Source: Pseudopithomyces maydicus (taxonomy: Eukaryota > Ascomycota > Dothideomycetes > Pleosporales > Didymosphaeriaceae). From it: 64,000 bases of DNA. A program made the translations under genes and the position numbers. Within the stretch, counting starts at the first letter, position 1. Every line of letters starts with the position of its first letter. The DNA lies in the NCBI GenBank assembly GCA_026873275.1, contig JANTUC010000013.1, positions 806,001-870,000 of the forward strand, written 5' to 3'. The notes under the pieces are model-generated. The model was not told the DNA's origin. It was given only the letters and a program-made list of their open reading frames with translations, and did not search any database. This document shows, one piece after another, positions 1-10,000 of this stretch.

Positions 1-742
1 CACCCAAATCATAACCAAAAAGCAATGAGCCGAGGGAGGCGAATACGCCGACTAGGAACTGTACAAGGTCAATCGATTGCCATTGTGATCTGCTATCCTC
101 TCATACCTGATACCACTTGGGAGGGAGCGCCATATTGCCGAGCTCAACGCGAAAGTATCAGCTGCAACAAAGGATACGCGAACCATAACCGCGGTCACCT
201 CAAACCTTTATACCTCACAAACACCATGTGCCAATCCTGCCTGCTGGCACGCGTCGACCAAACAACGCCCGCGGATCACAGTTCATGATCGAACCACGCC
301 AATGCCTTGCACGATCCCCAGTCTGGTCCCCCAGATTCTCTCGCCCCCGCTTCAAGCGAGGCATTCCTCCAATCCCCATGGTCTGCAGCGGGCTATCACT
401 GCCCCGAAGCCTCGGCTGCACCTCCGCTGGTATTGAGACTGGGCACGGGAAAACCCCAACATGCGAGAGTGGAGGTGAAACGCTCGCTAAGAGCGGGAAA
501 GATACCATGATGAGGTTAGGCCTTGTTCAATAGCCCTCACCCCAGGCGGGGTGAGTTCTTCCGCGAATCGGGGTGATGCGCCGCTAGGCTTGGTGGGGAT
601 AGTCGCTCGCAGCGTGTTGTCACGCGTTAAGTTTTCCTCGATTCTGGATATTTTGGAGAGAAGAAGAGGATTCACACTCATTCATTGTATCTGGGGCTTC
701 TCGTTGTTTATTATCGTTACCTCGAATCAAGTCTACGTCAAA
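1..742. other. Upstream region without a recognisable gene
   Basis: Several short overlapping frames exist on both strands, but none has recognisable domain content or convincing splice structure. The stretch probably contains the promoter and leader of the arabinofuranosidase gene that follows. I see nothing else in it. Confidence 0.5.
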
Positions 743-2562
743 ATGTCAAGTTTTTCAAGGATCACCGAGGAGGAGCATCCTTCAATCATCGTGCACCCTG
801 ACCACAAGATCGCCAAGATCAACGACAACATCTATGGAGGATTCACAGAGTGAGCATACAAGCAAATCGTATATGCGAGCACAAAGCTTACCGCGTCTTA
901 CCGTGTACCAGGCATATGGGACGATGCATCTACGGCGGCATCTACGACCCTGGCAATCCGCTTTCAGACGAGAATGGCTTCCGCAAAGACGTCATTGAAG
1001 CGATGAAAGACTTGAATGTTCCGGTGGTAAGGTACCCTGGTGGCAACTTCGTCGCTACCTATAATTGGTTGGACGGCGTTGGGCCGAAGGAGAACAGGCC
1101 AAAGAGGTAAGAGTGATCCTATGTGCATCGAGCGTCATTGCACTATGCAGACCTAAGCGAGCCTACCATACACTCCCTACGTCTGTTTTCAACGGTGTAC
1201 ATAAATCGGGTTCTGATATTTGTGTGCTAGGCCTGAGCTCGCTTGGCTGGGTCTGGAACCCAACACGTTCGGTACAGATGAGTTCATGAAATGGTGCGAG
1301 GTTGTAGGCACTGAGCCATACTTGTGCCTGAACTTTGGCACTGGTACTCTCGCAGATGGTGAGGACTGACCCTTCTTATTTCGTGATCTCATGCATGTTT
1401 CTAATCATAGTAGCGCTCGGCTGGCTGGAGTACTGCAACTCGACTCAGGACACCTACTACGCCAACCTCCGCCGGAAGAATGGCCGTGAGGAGCCATACA
1501 ATGTTAGTCAAACTAATTACATTGCGTATTCTCAATGGAACGCATCTAATGAATCGTTAGGTCAAATACTGGGCTCTTGGAAATGAATGCTGGGGTCCTT
1601 GGCAAGTCGAGCAGATGACCAAAGAAGACTACGCAAAGAAAGCCTACCAATGGGCCAAAGCACTGAAGTTGCTCGACCCTTCCATCACACTCATCCTATG
1701 TGGTGAAACGGGATACTCATCCTGGGACTACTATGTCCTCAAGGAGTGCGTGACCTGGTCTGTTCACGGCCTCGGTGGTGACCGCACAAAGTCGCTCATC
1801 GACATGCACTCCATCCACGTGTACACAGCCGATAAAGAGCACCTGGCCAATGCAACAGCACCACGCGGAGCCGAGCGAGCCATCCAAATGGCAAGCGCAC
1901 TCATCGACCTGGCCCGTATCGAGAACGGCGTCCCGGAGACGGTACCCAAACAGACCATCTGCTTCGACGAGTGGAACGTCTGGGACCCCATCCGCGCCCC
2001 CGGCGAGCTCGGTGCAGAAGAGAAGTACACGCTCTCAGATGCCCTCGCTGTCTCCGTCTTCCTCAACGGCTTCATCCGCCAAGCCAAGGACATGGGCATG
2101 GCCAACATCGCGCAATCCGTGAATGTCATCTCTCCGCTCATGACCTCCAAAGACGGAATCGTAAAGCAGACCATCTGGTGGCCGCTCCTCCTCTTCAGCA
2201 AGTATATGCGCGGCCACAGTCTCGCCGTCAACGTGCGAGCGCCAGAGTACACGGGGCGTACGCAGCCGGCGTGGATCCGGACGACGATGGAGACGCCGTA
2301 TCTGGATGTTAGTGCCTCGGTGTCGGATGACGGGTGGGTGAGTCTTGCGGTGGCGAACCTGAATGAGGAGAGGGACTTTGATGTCAAGGTTGAGGGGGTG
2401 ATCAAGGGGGATGTCAAGGTGTATACGGTGAGCGGAGAGAATGTGCAGGTTGCGAATACGGCGGAGGAACAGAAGGTGGGAATCAAGGAGTCCAGCTGGG
2501 ACGGGGTGGGCAAGTTTAGGTTTGGGAAGCACTCGTTCACGCTGCTGAGGTGGAAGGCGTAG
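743..2562 (+). CDS. GH51 alpha-L-arabinofuranosidase, five exons
   Basis: Predicted to hydrolyse terminal alpha-L-arabinofuranosyl residues of arabinan and arabinoxylan. The exon model is 743-849, 912-1106, 1231-1358, 1414-1502 and 1561-2562, with all four introns GT-AG, giving 506 residues in continuous phase. The acid/base glutamate lies in WALGNE (about E182) and the nucleophile in CFDEWNVWD (about E310), both typical of GH51. The segments YPGGNFVATYNW and LNFGTGTL are also family-like. The N-terminus (MSSFSRITEEEHP) has no signal peptide, so this fits the roughly 500-residue, non-secreted GH51 clade. The start was chosen because this ATG opens the frame that continues cleanly through intron 1. 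No partner genes for arabinose use are adjacent. Confidence 0.93.
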
Positions 2563-3335
2563 GAGCGAAGTGGGTGTGGATTTATGAATTAGAATGATAG
2601 ACGATCTGGACAATAGACACGCATGATTCATGTGCATCTATCTGTTGGATGTCAGTGATGATGATTACTTTGCGGCGACTTTACCAGGTTTTCAGGTTTT
2701 CAATTAACGTCGTGGGACCTGTACAGGTCATGCCGACGCCAGCTATAGGCAAACTAGACGCAACAAATCTAACAATAATGAGCAACAGAACAATACACCA
2801 AACATAAGACAGTGAATGTAATTGATGGGAGCGCGGAGAGCATGTCGGGACGGCAGTGGTAGATGGTCGGGCCCAGTACCACGCTTTGGCTGCCAAGAGA
2901 GGAGATACATGAACAAGTCGCAACCTCGGTGAATGCACCATAAGCGCGGAGCTCTACCGTAGTTGGCTGGACACGGGGTGCCACAGTGCAGGTCTGACGG
3001 TAGGAGAAGTCGTTGGGTGGCGCAGGTGGCTGTGGGAGACCCACTGAGCCTCATCGTCGCAACGTCCAGCTCATGTTCAGCTCCACCGTCCCACCCGGCG
3101 AACGGATCGCGCACAGCTCAGCCGCACCGCACCTTCCAGCAGTCGCAATGTCGCGGCTCGGGCATCACCGCCGCCTGCCCGGGTGACTGGTTCCTGCTGA
3201 CGGATGCGCCACACATGTTGCTTTAAAGCCGTGTGATTGTCCAACCCCCTCCCCCACCATCAGCTTGAGCTACTTTCCGCCCCTACGCCTCCTCCCTATC
3301 CTTCCACCTCCACCACACTCGATACAGTCCTCGGT
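2563..3335. other. Intergenic region with a dispersed-repeat copy
   Basis: No convincing gene. It holds copy 1 of the dispersed repeat (2715-2845). The CT-rich part just before 3336 probably belongs to the promoter and leader of the following gene. Confidence 0.5.
2715..2845 (+). repeat. Dispersed repeat, copy 1 of 3
   Basis: Two blocks match sequence near 63.8 kb: the block starting GGACCTGTACAGG...CATGCCGAC, and the block AATACACCAAACATA followed by TTGATGGGAGCGCGGAGAG. A further diverged match lies near 44.3 kb. Many differences are C/T or G/A transitions. This copy contains the perfect 12-base palindrome ACCTGTACAGGT at 2717-2728. No coding potential was recognised, so it could be the remnant of a transposon or a non-autonomous element. 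Confidence 0.6.
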
Positions 3336-4232
3336 ATGAGCAGCTACGACTATTACGGCGGCGACGGCGCCCACGGCCAGCAGCAGCAGGGCCAGTACGG
3401 CCAGCAGGGCCACGGCTACCCCCCGCAGCAACCGGCGTACGGCCAGCAGCCGCACGACCAGTATGGCCAGGGGCAAGGACAGTATCCTCCGCAGCAGCAG
3501 CAGCACGTGAGTCCACCACGCTCCCTTGACGGTGCGCATGTTGACGACCTTCCAGAGCCCCTACCCTCCCGCGCAGTCGCCTTACCCGCCCCCGCAGCAA
3601 GGCTATGGCGCCCCGGCCCCCGACTACAACCAGGGGTACGACCAGAACCGCTCCCACTCTCCTTACCCGCCACAGCAGCAGCAGCAGCACTATGGCGCGC
3701 CTCCCCAGCAAGGATACGGCGACCAAGGCTACGGGCAGCACCAGCAGGTCCAGCAGCACCAAGGGCAGTACGGCCAGCATGACCAGTACGGCCAACCCCA
3801 GCACGGAGCTCCGGGAGCTCCCGGAGGCCCTGCAGAGGGCGACCGTGGCCTCGGCTCCACTCTGATCGGAGGCGCTGGCGGTGCCTTCCTCGGTAACAAG
3901 CTCGGCGGCGGCGTCTTGGGCACCGTAGGTGGGCTCGTGGCAGGTGCTGTGGGCGCGAACATGCTGTCGGACAAGCACGACAAGCACGACAAGAAGTAAG
4001 TTTTGAAAGCCACGCCCGACGAAAGAGCCGCCCGCTGACAACTCACTGTAGGAAGAAGGAAAAGAAGCATAAGAAGCACGGCAGCGGTTCGCACCATAGT
4101 TCCTCATATGCGGGCAGTGCCGGCCTTGGTGGTCTGTACGCCAGCAGTCATGGGAGTGGCCATAAGAAGCACAAGCACAGGTCGAAGAGCAGGGGTGGAT
4201 CCAGCAGCTCTTCTAGCAGCGATTCGGATTAG
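3336..4232 (+). CDS. Disordered Q/Y/P-rich protein with glycine-zipper segment
   Basis: Function unknown. The exons are 3336-3506, 3556-3995 and 4052-4232 (introns of 49 and 56 nt), giving 263 residues. The first 150 or so residues are low-complexity Q/G/Y/P repeats such as YGQQ and SPYPPPQQGYG. A glycine-zipper segment follows (GGAGGAFLGNKLGGGVLGTVGGLVAGAVGANML), resembling Gly-zipper 2TM domains that form membrane hairpins. The tail is rich in Lys, His and Ser (HKKHK, SSSSSSSDSD). The composition suggests a phase-separating or prion-like scaffold with a membrane-inserting element, which is inference from composition only. The start is the first ATG of the low-complexity frame, and splicing keeps phase to the stop. 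Confidence 0.8.
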
Positions 4233-4634
4233 ACGGGTTGTCTAGCGCTTTCGCCGGTGCTCTTTCCTTATAGTACTTGTAGTCGTCCTTGATATTTGTT
4301 GTACGGCGACCCTGTCTGTAGTACTCCCTATCCAGACACAGGGTCGATCAAGGCTTGTGTGAATAGCCTGCCGTGTGATATCCTTAGGACCTAATGAGTA
4401 ATGATCTGTTTTTCAACGTCAAGCATGCATGCGGTCTTTTATGAAAAGTGACACGGCGATATTTTGAAACAGCCAGAATACCTTCAAAAGAACGGCTCAT
4501 TTCAAAGCTGCATTCCGTTCACGGACAACTGCGCGCGTTGGAGCCGCACCATGAAGCCTAGCATGTTCAAAACGACGAGCACCTTCTGTGATGACTAAAA
4601 GCGGCTAGCGCGCCACCGCCTAATTTTCTCCACC
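4233..4634. other. Short intergenic region
   Basis: Contains the 3' flank of the glycine-zipper gene and the 5' flank of the TPR gene. No gene or notable repeat was seen. Confidence 0.5.
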
Positions 4635-7488
4635 ATGGAAAGAATACTGCCCAACGTTCGAAATATTTGACGCTACGTTCTATTCTCACCGGAGCCAAAC
4701 GAATCCAAGATGAGCGACATCTTGCTCAGCTTTTTCGCAGCGCACTTCCCGATGAGCTGGCGAGTGTGCTCGGGGAAACCATCAACGCCATCGAGAGTGG
4801 GGACTTTGTGACTGTACTGTTGAAGCCTGAAGTTCAGCTTCTGCTCGGCCACGAGAATGACGAGAGCACCCAACATGTCAAGCTAGGAGACTTCAAGTCC
4901 TGGAGTGACTTTGTGTTCCATCGTTTAGGATTGATTTTGTCACAAAGGAGCGAAGACACCGGCGTCCCAATCGAGCAGACTGGTACCTACCGCCAAAATC
5001 TCTTCTTCCTCGCTGCTGTTGCCGCACTTTACGCTTTCCTGCAGTCCAATGTCACCGGTCCTCCACTTCCGTTTGATTCGGCAGATGTTTTGCTTCCTAA
5101 GGACATCGCATCCAGTAATACGGCACGGAGCAAGCTAAGGGCAGATCTCGTGGCCTCGTTGAGCGCAGATGGTGTCGCTGCGTACAAGCTTACACCTAAT
5201 GTGGAGTTGCTTTGTTTCGCAGAGACTATTCTGGTCTCCCCACCCATCCAGAAGTACGTCGAACACTCGTCCTGGGCCCGGCTTCGCGTGAATTCGATCC
5301 ATCAACGTTTACTTTCGGAACCTGCGCCTTCGCTGCAAAAGTCCATCTACGATGATTTGGAAATAGTGGATCGGATTATTCTTGCTCGTACCCAGGAGAA
5401 AGAGGACAAAGATCTGCACGTTCATTTCTTGCTCGAGCGGGCAACCATCCATACTCAGCATGGTTTTGACAAGAAAGCGAGAGCAGACCTTGACCAGGCC
5501 ACATCTGAGAGGAAATTCGAGTTTGCTCTGACCGGTTTGATGGGCAAGAGGACGAAGTTCCAACAGAAAGATACCAGTCAGCTGTTGATCCTAGCGCGCA
5601 GCGCGGGCTCAGAGGCCAATGAAGCCCCAGCAAAGGCGTCCGGACCGGAGAACCTTGATTTGAACGACGATACTCTGCTAGAGTCCATATCATTCACTTC
5701 AAAATCGGCGTCCACAGAAATCCAGAATGAGTCCTCGCTGCCGGTCAGCCTGACTTCTCTGGACCCTGAGAACCAGCCCAAGTTGGACCCCTTGGACTCT
5801 GTCATCTTGCTTTCCTTGGCATCTTCCATCACGAATACTAACCCTGCGGATGGACTCACAAGAGAGGAGACTATCCCATACGCTACACGAGTGTTGGACG
5901 GCGGAAGTTCAAATTGGCAAGTCTACACACAGGCCTTGCTTGTGCGTAGTCGCATCGAAGGCTACAAATCTCGCACGATGGAGAGAGGTCTTCTTCAGCT
6001 CCAAGCTCTTGTAGATCAAGTCATTGCCGATACCTCTGGACAAACGACTACGGATGCAGAAACCGGCAACCAAGTAACTTCGTTCTTGCCCAAAGCCAAG
6101 GAGAGTGAATCTGCGCCGGTCAACGAGCGTCTGAGATATGTCTTCTCTATCGCTTCGCCTTCACGCTGGGAGCTGGAAGCAGAGCTCGCATCTCGATGGG
6201 TTAGCGTTGGTGGTCTACGGTCTGCGCTCGAAATTTACGAGCGGTTGGAGATGTGGGCTGAAGCAGCATTGTGCTGGGCTGCTACTGAAAAGGAGGAGAA
6301 AGCTAAGCGTATTGTCCGACGCCAACTATTCCATGCGACGAACGGAGACGACGAAGCAGCGGATCCCGACGAAGAGAAGTGGGAAGGCAAAGAACGTGAT
6401 CCGCCCCCAGGAGAGGCACCACGATTGTACTGCATCCTTGGAGATATTGACCAAGATCTATCAATGTACGAAAAAGCATGGGAAGTCTCGGGTAAACGGT
6501 ATGCGCGCGCACAAAGATCGCTAGGTCAAAGACACTTCGCACGTAAAGACTACGAGAAGGCTGCGGAAGCATACGCATTGTCTCTGAAGATTAACTCGCT
6601 CAACCACCCTGCTTGGTTCGCACTCGGTTGCGCTTACCTTGAACTCCAGCGATTCAAGGATGCCGTGGAAGCCTTCTCGCGCTGTGTTCAGCTTGACGAA
6701 CAGGACGCTGAGGCTTGGAGCAATCTCGCAGCTGCCCTCCTGCATTTGCGACCAAAGACATCAACGAACGAAGACGGAGAGGTTTCCGAAGCTAAGGTCA
6801 CAAACCATCCACGCACGGATGCTCTCAAGGCTTTTAAGCGTGCTGCCACCTTAAAGCATGACAACTATCGTATCTGGTCCAACGTGCTTGCAGTGGCTGC
6901 CTCCACCAACCCCCATCGTGGATGGATGTTGTCAGTGCTCAACGGCGTATTTGCGAATTACGTGGCGAAACCGACGGCGAGAAGTGCATTGATGAAGAGC
7001 TCTTGGAACTTCTCGTGCGCCACGTCGTCCAGTCCGAAGACGGCTTCGACATTACCAAACCTGGACTTCCGCGTCTCGTAAATGAGCTCATCGAGAAAAA
7101 TATCAAGCCTCTCATCACTGTCTCGCCATCGCTATGGACTACACTAGCATCGCTATATATGCACACCAATCGACCCGGCTCCGCACTCGAGTGTCATGAG
7201 AAGGCATGGAGGGCTGTGACGAGCCAACCGAACTGGGAAGCGAAGACAGAAAAGGAATGGGATGTTGTAGTACAGCAGACGGTCGATTTGATCGACGCAT
7301 ACGAGACGTTGGGTCCGAGAGAAAGGTCGGAAGGGCTAGCAGCGGGCAGCGGAGAGCTGGTAGCAAAGGACTGGAAGTTCAAGGCTAGGAGCGCGGCAAG
7401 AAGCGTGATGGGCAAGGGCAAAGAGGCTTGGGAGGATACCACTGGTTGGGACAAGCTGAAGGAAAGGCTAGAAGAGCTCAAGGGGTGA
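4635..7488 (+). CDS. EMW1: TTC27/Emw1-like TPR protein, interrupted by frameshifts
   Basis: Homologue of human TTC27 and yeast Emw1, an essential cytosolic TPR protein linked to cell-wall integrity. The family-diagnostic C-terminal half is clear: a segment around SRWVSVGGLRSALEIYERLE, then GDIDQDLSMYEKAWEVSGKR, then TPR units such as KDYEKAAEAYALSLKINSLN. Translation continues from one frame (4667-7081) into another (to 7488) after the C5 run at 6910-6914, where one base is missing relative to the conserved frame. The main frame has no in-frame ATG at its start. The best-context ATG (CACCATGG, 4635) is out of frame by the same one-base deficit. About 940-950 residues are expected if both breaks are sequence errors. 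No GT-AG intron of plausible length explains either shift. Confidence 0.85.
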
Positions 7489-7809
7489 GATTGAAGCTCC
7501 AGCCCCGGCTCGCAAATAAACCCATAAGACCATAAAAAATTATCGTGACAAGCGTCTCTCCTTCCGTTTCCAGTATAAATCCCGTCCAAAGTCATTTGTT
7601 CGCGTCGCTTAGAGCTTACACCTACATAGAAATGTTACACACTAGCCTACAGCTTATTGCCGGAAGATCCTACGGGCGTATGCTTACCAATAGCGTCAAC
7701 GGCGCACTCTATTCACTACTTTTTAGATATGCACCTCCCCCCATATTCCATAGCCTAAGACTTAGCCCAACACACAAACACACAAACACACAAACCCAAT
7801 TCCCACCCC
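7489..7809. other. Short intergenic region
   Basis: Lies between the TPR gene and the carboxymuconolactone-decarboxylase-like gene. It holds an ACACAAACACACAAACAC microsatellite-like stretch near 7770-7795 and nothing else recognised. Confidence 0.5.
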
Positions 7810-8443
7810 ATGAAGCCCACCCACTTCCTCTTCCTCCTCACCGCCCTCCCCTCCACCCTAGCAACCATGTCCTCCACCACCACCGCCACCACCCCCGCTT
7901 CCCCAGCACCTCCCTCACCCCCGCCCAACAAGCCGACCTCGCCGCCGCCGAAAAAGCCATCATCGAGCACTACGGCACCGCCATCTCCATCCGCGACTCC
8001 AACGGCACACTCCTCGGCCCCTTCGGCCCCCTCTCCTACACGCCCAGCGTGCTAGCGCCCTATCTCGCGCACACCGTGGCCGTAGCATCGACGCCGCTCC
8101 TCACGGCGCGCGAGCGCGAGCTCGTCATCCTGGCGACGTGTGGGGTTGCGAAGGCTGAGTTTTGCATCCAGTCGCATGTCAAGATTGGGATGGAGGCCGG
8201 GTTGTCACAGGGGCAGGCGGAGGGCGCGGTGAGGGGGAGGAAGAGGTGGACGGGTTGGAGGAGAGGGAGAGGGAGGTGTATGGGTTGGGTTTGGTGATTG
8301 CGAGGGGGGTGGGGAAGGTGGAGGATGGGGTGTTTGAGAGGGGGGCGGAGGTGCTGGGGAGGGATAGGGTGAGTGCGGTGGCGCAGGTGGTGGGATTGTA
8401 TTACTTGGCGGGGGTGTTGGTGAATGTGGCGGATGTGAAGTGA
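7810..8443 (+). CDS. Carboxymuconolactone decarboxylase-like (AhpD-fold) protein, frameshifted
   Basis: The reading order is an N-terminal leader (MKPTHFLFLLTALPSTLAT, signal-peptide-like), then LTPAQQADLAAAEKAII, then the CMD core FGPLSYTPSVLAPYLAHT and LTARERELVILATCGVAKAEF. The motif FCIQSHVKIGMEAGL matches the Cys/His active-site region of AhpD-like proteins. The C-terminus is EEREREVYGLGLVIARG and VAQVVGLYYLAGVLVNV. These parts lie in three frames. The changes fall at a C5 run (7892-7896) and a G5 run (8233-8237), each needing one extra base; about 211 residues would result. A 47-nt intron at the second break was considered, but it would remove the conserved EEREREVYG segment and lacks a branch site. 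It could be a pseudogene or a homopolymer error; substrate unknown. Confidence 0.75.
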
Positions 8444-8731
8444 GGTGAAATGACATAGAGATAAGGAGGGGCGAGATGGACAGCAGAGAGAGATTCGTTT
8501 GGGAAAGGAAAACAGAAAGGGTATCTAATTTGAATGCAGTATAATACAGAGCGAATTGAATCATTACTTGGCCTGTCGGCATCGCGGTTGTTCCCCCAGG
8601 GAACATAACTCCATCAAATGGGGGCTCGTGAAAAACGCAAAGTGGAAAAGCTGTGAAAAGCCACAAGAAAACATTCGAATTTAAAAAAATCGGCATCCCC
8701 CTCCGTGATATCGGAACAGTCTCTCGCATCA

Positions 8732-10000
8732 TCATTTTCTGCTTGGCACCCCGGCTGGCAGCTCAATAACTCCTTGATCGGTCCCCATTTCATGCCTGTA
8801 TACGGGTTGGGCGAGTTCTGGGTGTTTTTCTGGCGGGTGTTGGCTGCTTGCCAATTCATTATGACCATAGGTCGCTGCGTCCGGACTGCCCATCTCCTGG
8901 TATGATGGAGCTTGTGCTTCTGTGTCTTTCTTGCTGCCCCGTTTACGCCGCCACCACACAATTGCCATGATTAGCAACACGGCCGCCACGATACCAATAA
9001 CTGGGCCTGCAATCCATGCTTTGCTTTTCGAGCCTGGTGAGCCTGGTGAGCCTGGTGAGCCTGGTGAGCCTGATGGGTCTGGATTGGGGGGAGGATCTGA
9101 GGGATCCGAAGAGTCGGGTGAATCCTGGCGGAGCGCGAATGTGTAACCATCTTTATCCGATGTTGCCACACCTATGGCGGACTTGAGGTAACAGTTTTCG
9201 TATCCGTTGACCATCTTGCTATCGTGGACTACACCCACGCACTTATCGTCTCCGGTGTGTTTGTCACAAAGGTCGACACACTCTTGGTACGAATCGGCAT
9301 GCCGCGTCTCGATGTCACTCCCAAAACGATCCTCGCCGCACGTAAGCTTGAACTCAACATTGTTCCCGGTCGAAGTCGTGCCGTTGCTATTGGCGCGGCA
9401 GTCCTCAATCGTGACGTTGGCGAAGTTTGCGACGCCTGCTTGCGATCCCTTGTATTTTGAACCCACTTTTCGATTTTCTTTGTCGCCTTGTTTGGGTAGA
9501 CAGTTTCGCCAGCCGAGATTCATAGTCGAATCCCACAGGACACCTGTACACAGTGGATGCAGGGTCGAGCAATGATTGAGACAATCGCTAAACGTGGCTG
9601 CGTGACTTCTGTTCCCCACTGCCATATCGGAGCCGTCGAGATTCTGATCGCAATAGACAGAGAAATTGAGCCCATTTTCTGACGTTTGGTTCGCTGTGCA
9701 AGATACCGGGAGCGGTTTCATTTGCTCGGCGAACGGGAAACCAATTGTCGCTCCATTTCGAGGCTTGACATCCTCTAACGTGACGTTCCTACTCTTGTAG
9801 TAACAGATTTCCTTTGCTCTGTCGAATACTGCCGACCCGCAGGCTCCTTTGGATTTCTTGGCGCACAGGTCCATGCATTCCTCTACACTCTTTGCCCCGG
9901 TGCTACCAATGTCTCCGAGAAGTTTCGCATCCTGATCACAGTATAGTGTATAATTCAACCCTTCTGAGGTAGAATAGGTTCCGCAGCTTTCGGCCGACAT
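8732..10000 (-). CDS. Type I membrane protein with three Cys-rich PAN/apple-like domains
   Basis: About 422 residues, function unknown. Three ectodomain repeats follow the pattern C...Y/F..YCDQ...D......S...C...C....C.GV..D, at roughly residues 5-95, 100-190 and 200-290, resembling PAN/apple domains that bind carbohydrate or protein. A Ser/Pro/Gly linker with SPG repeats follows. Next come one membrane segment (IAGPVIGIVAAVLLIMAIVWW) with an RRKRG stop-transfer and a cytoplasmic tail of about 75 residues. The layout recalls WSC-type wall sensors. The first in-frame ATG (10000) lacks a signal peptide, yet upstream codons read SALLGVFLPGMSA in frame, like the end of one, with no ATG for nearly 300 nt. 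The true start is therefore uncertain and may be hidden by an intron or a frameshift near the T7 run. It is convergent with the preceding gene. Confidence 0.8.
   Translation of the reverse strand: MSAESCGTYSTSEGLNYTLYCDQDAKLLGDIGSTGAKSVEECMDLCAKKSKGACGSAVFDRAKEICYYKSRNVTLEDVKPRNGATIGFPFAEQMKPLPVSCTANQTSENGLNFSVYCDQNLDGSDMAVGNRSHAATFSDCLNHCSTLHPLCTGVLWDSTMNLGWRNCLPKQGDKENRKVGSKYKGSQAGVANFANVTIEDCRANSNGTTSTGNNVEFKLTCGEDRFGSDIETRHADSYQECVDLCDKHTGDDKCVGVVHDSKMVNGYENCYLKSAIGVATSDKDGYTFALRQDSPDSSDPSDPPPNPDPSGSPGSPGSPGSPGSKSKAWIAGPVIGIVAAVLLIMAIVWWRRKRGSKKDTEAQAPSYQEMGSPDAATYGHNELASSQHPPEKHPELAQPVYRHEMGTDQGVIELPAGVPSRK
9030..9074 (+). repeat. Five tandem 9-bp units (GAGCCTGGT) encoding the SPG linker
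   Basis: Perfect or near-perfect GAGCCTGGT units in tandem encode the GSPGSPGSPG linker of the overlapping minus-strand membrane protein. It is likely length-polymorphic between strains. Confidence 0.85.

Noticed and set aside
6900..6930. Programmed frameshifting in the TTC27-like gene
   Set aside because: The same one-base deficit recurs in five nearby genes, which fits homopolymer error better than programmed shifts.
8227..8274. Intron to explain the frame change in the CMD-like gene
   Set aside because: It would need a 47-nt purine-only intron without a branch site, and would delete the conserved EEREREVYG segment.
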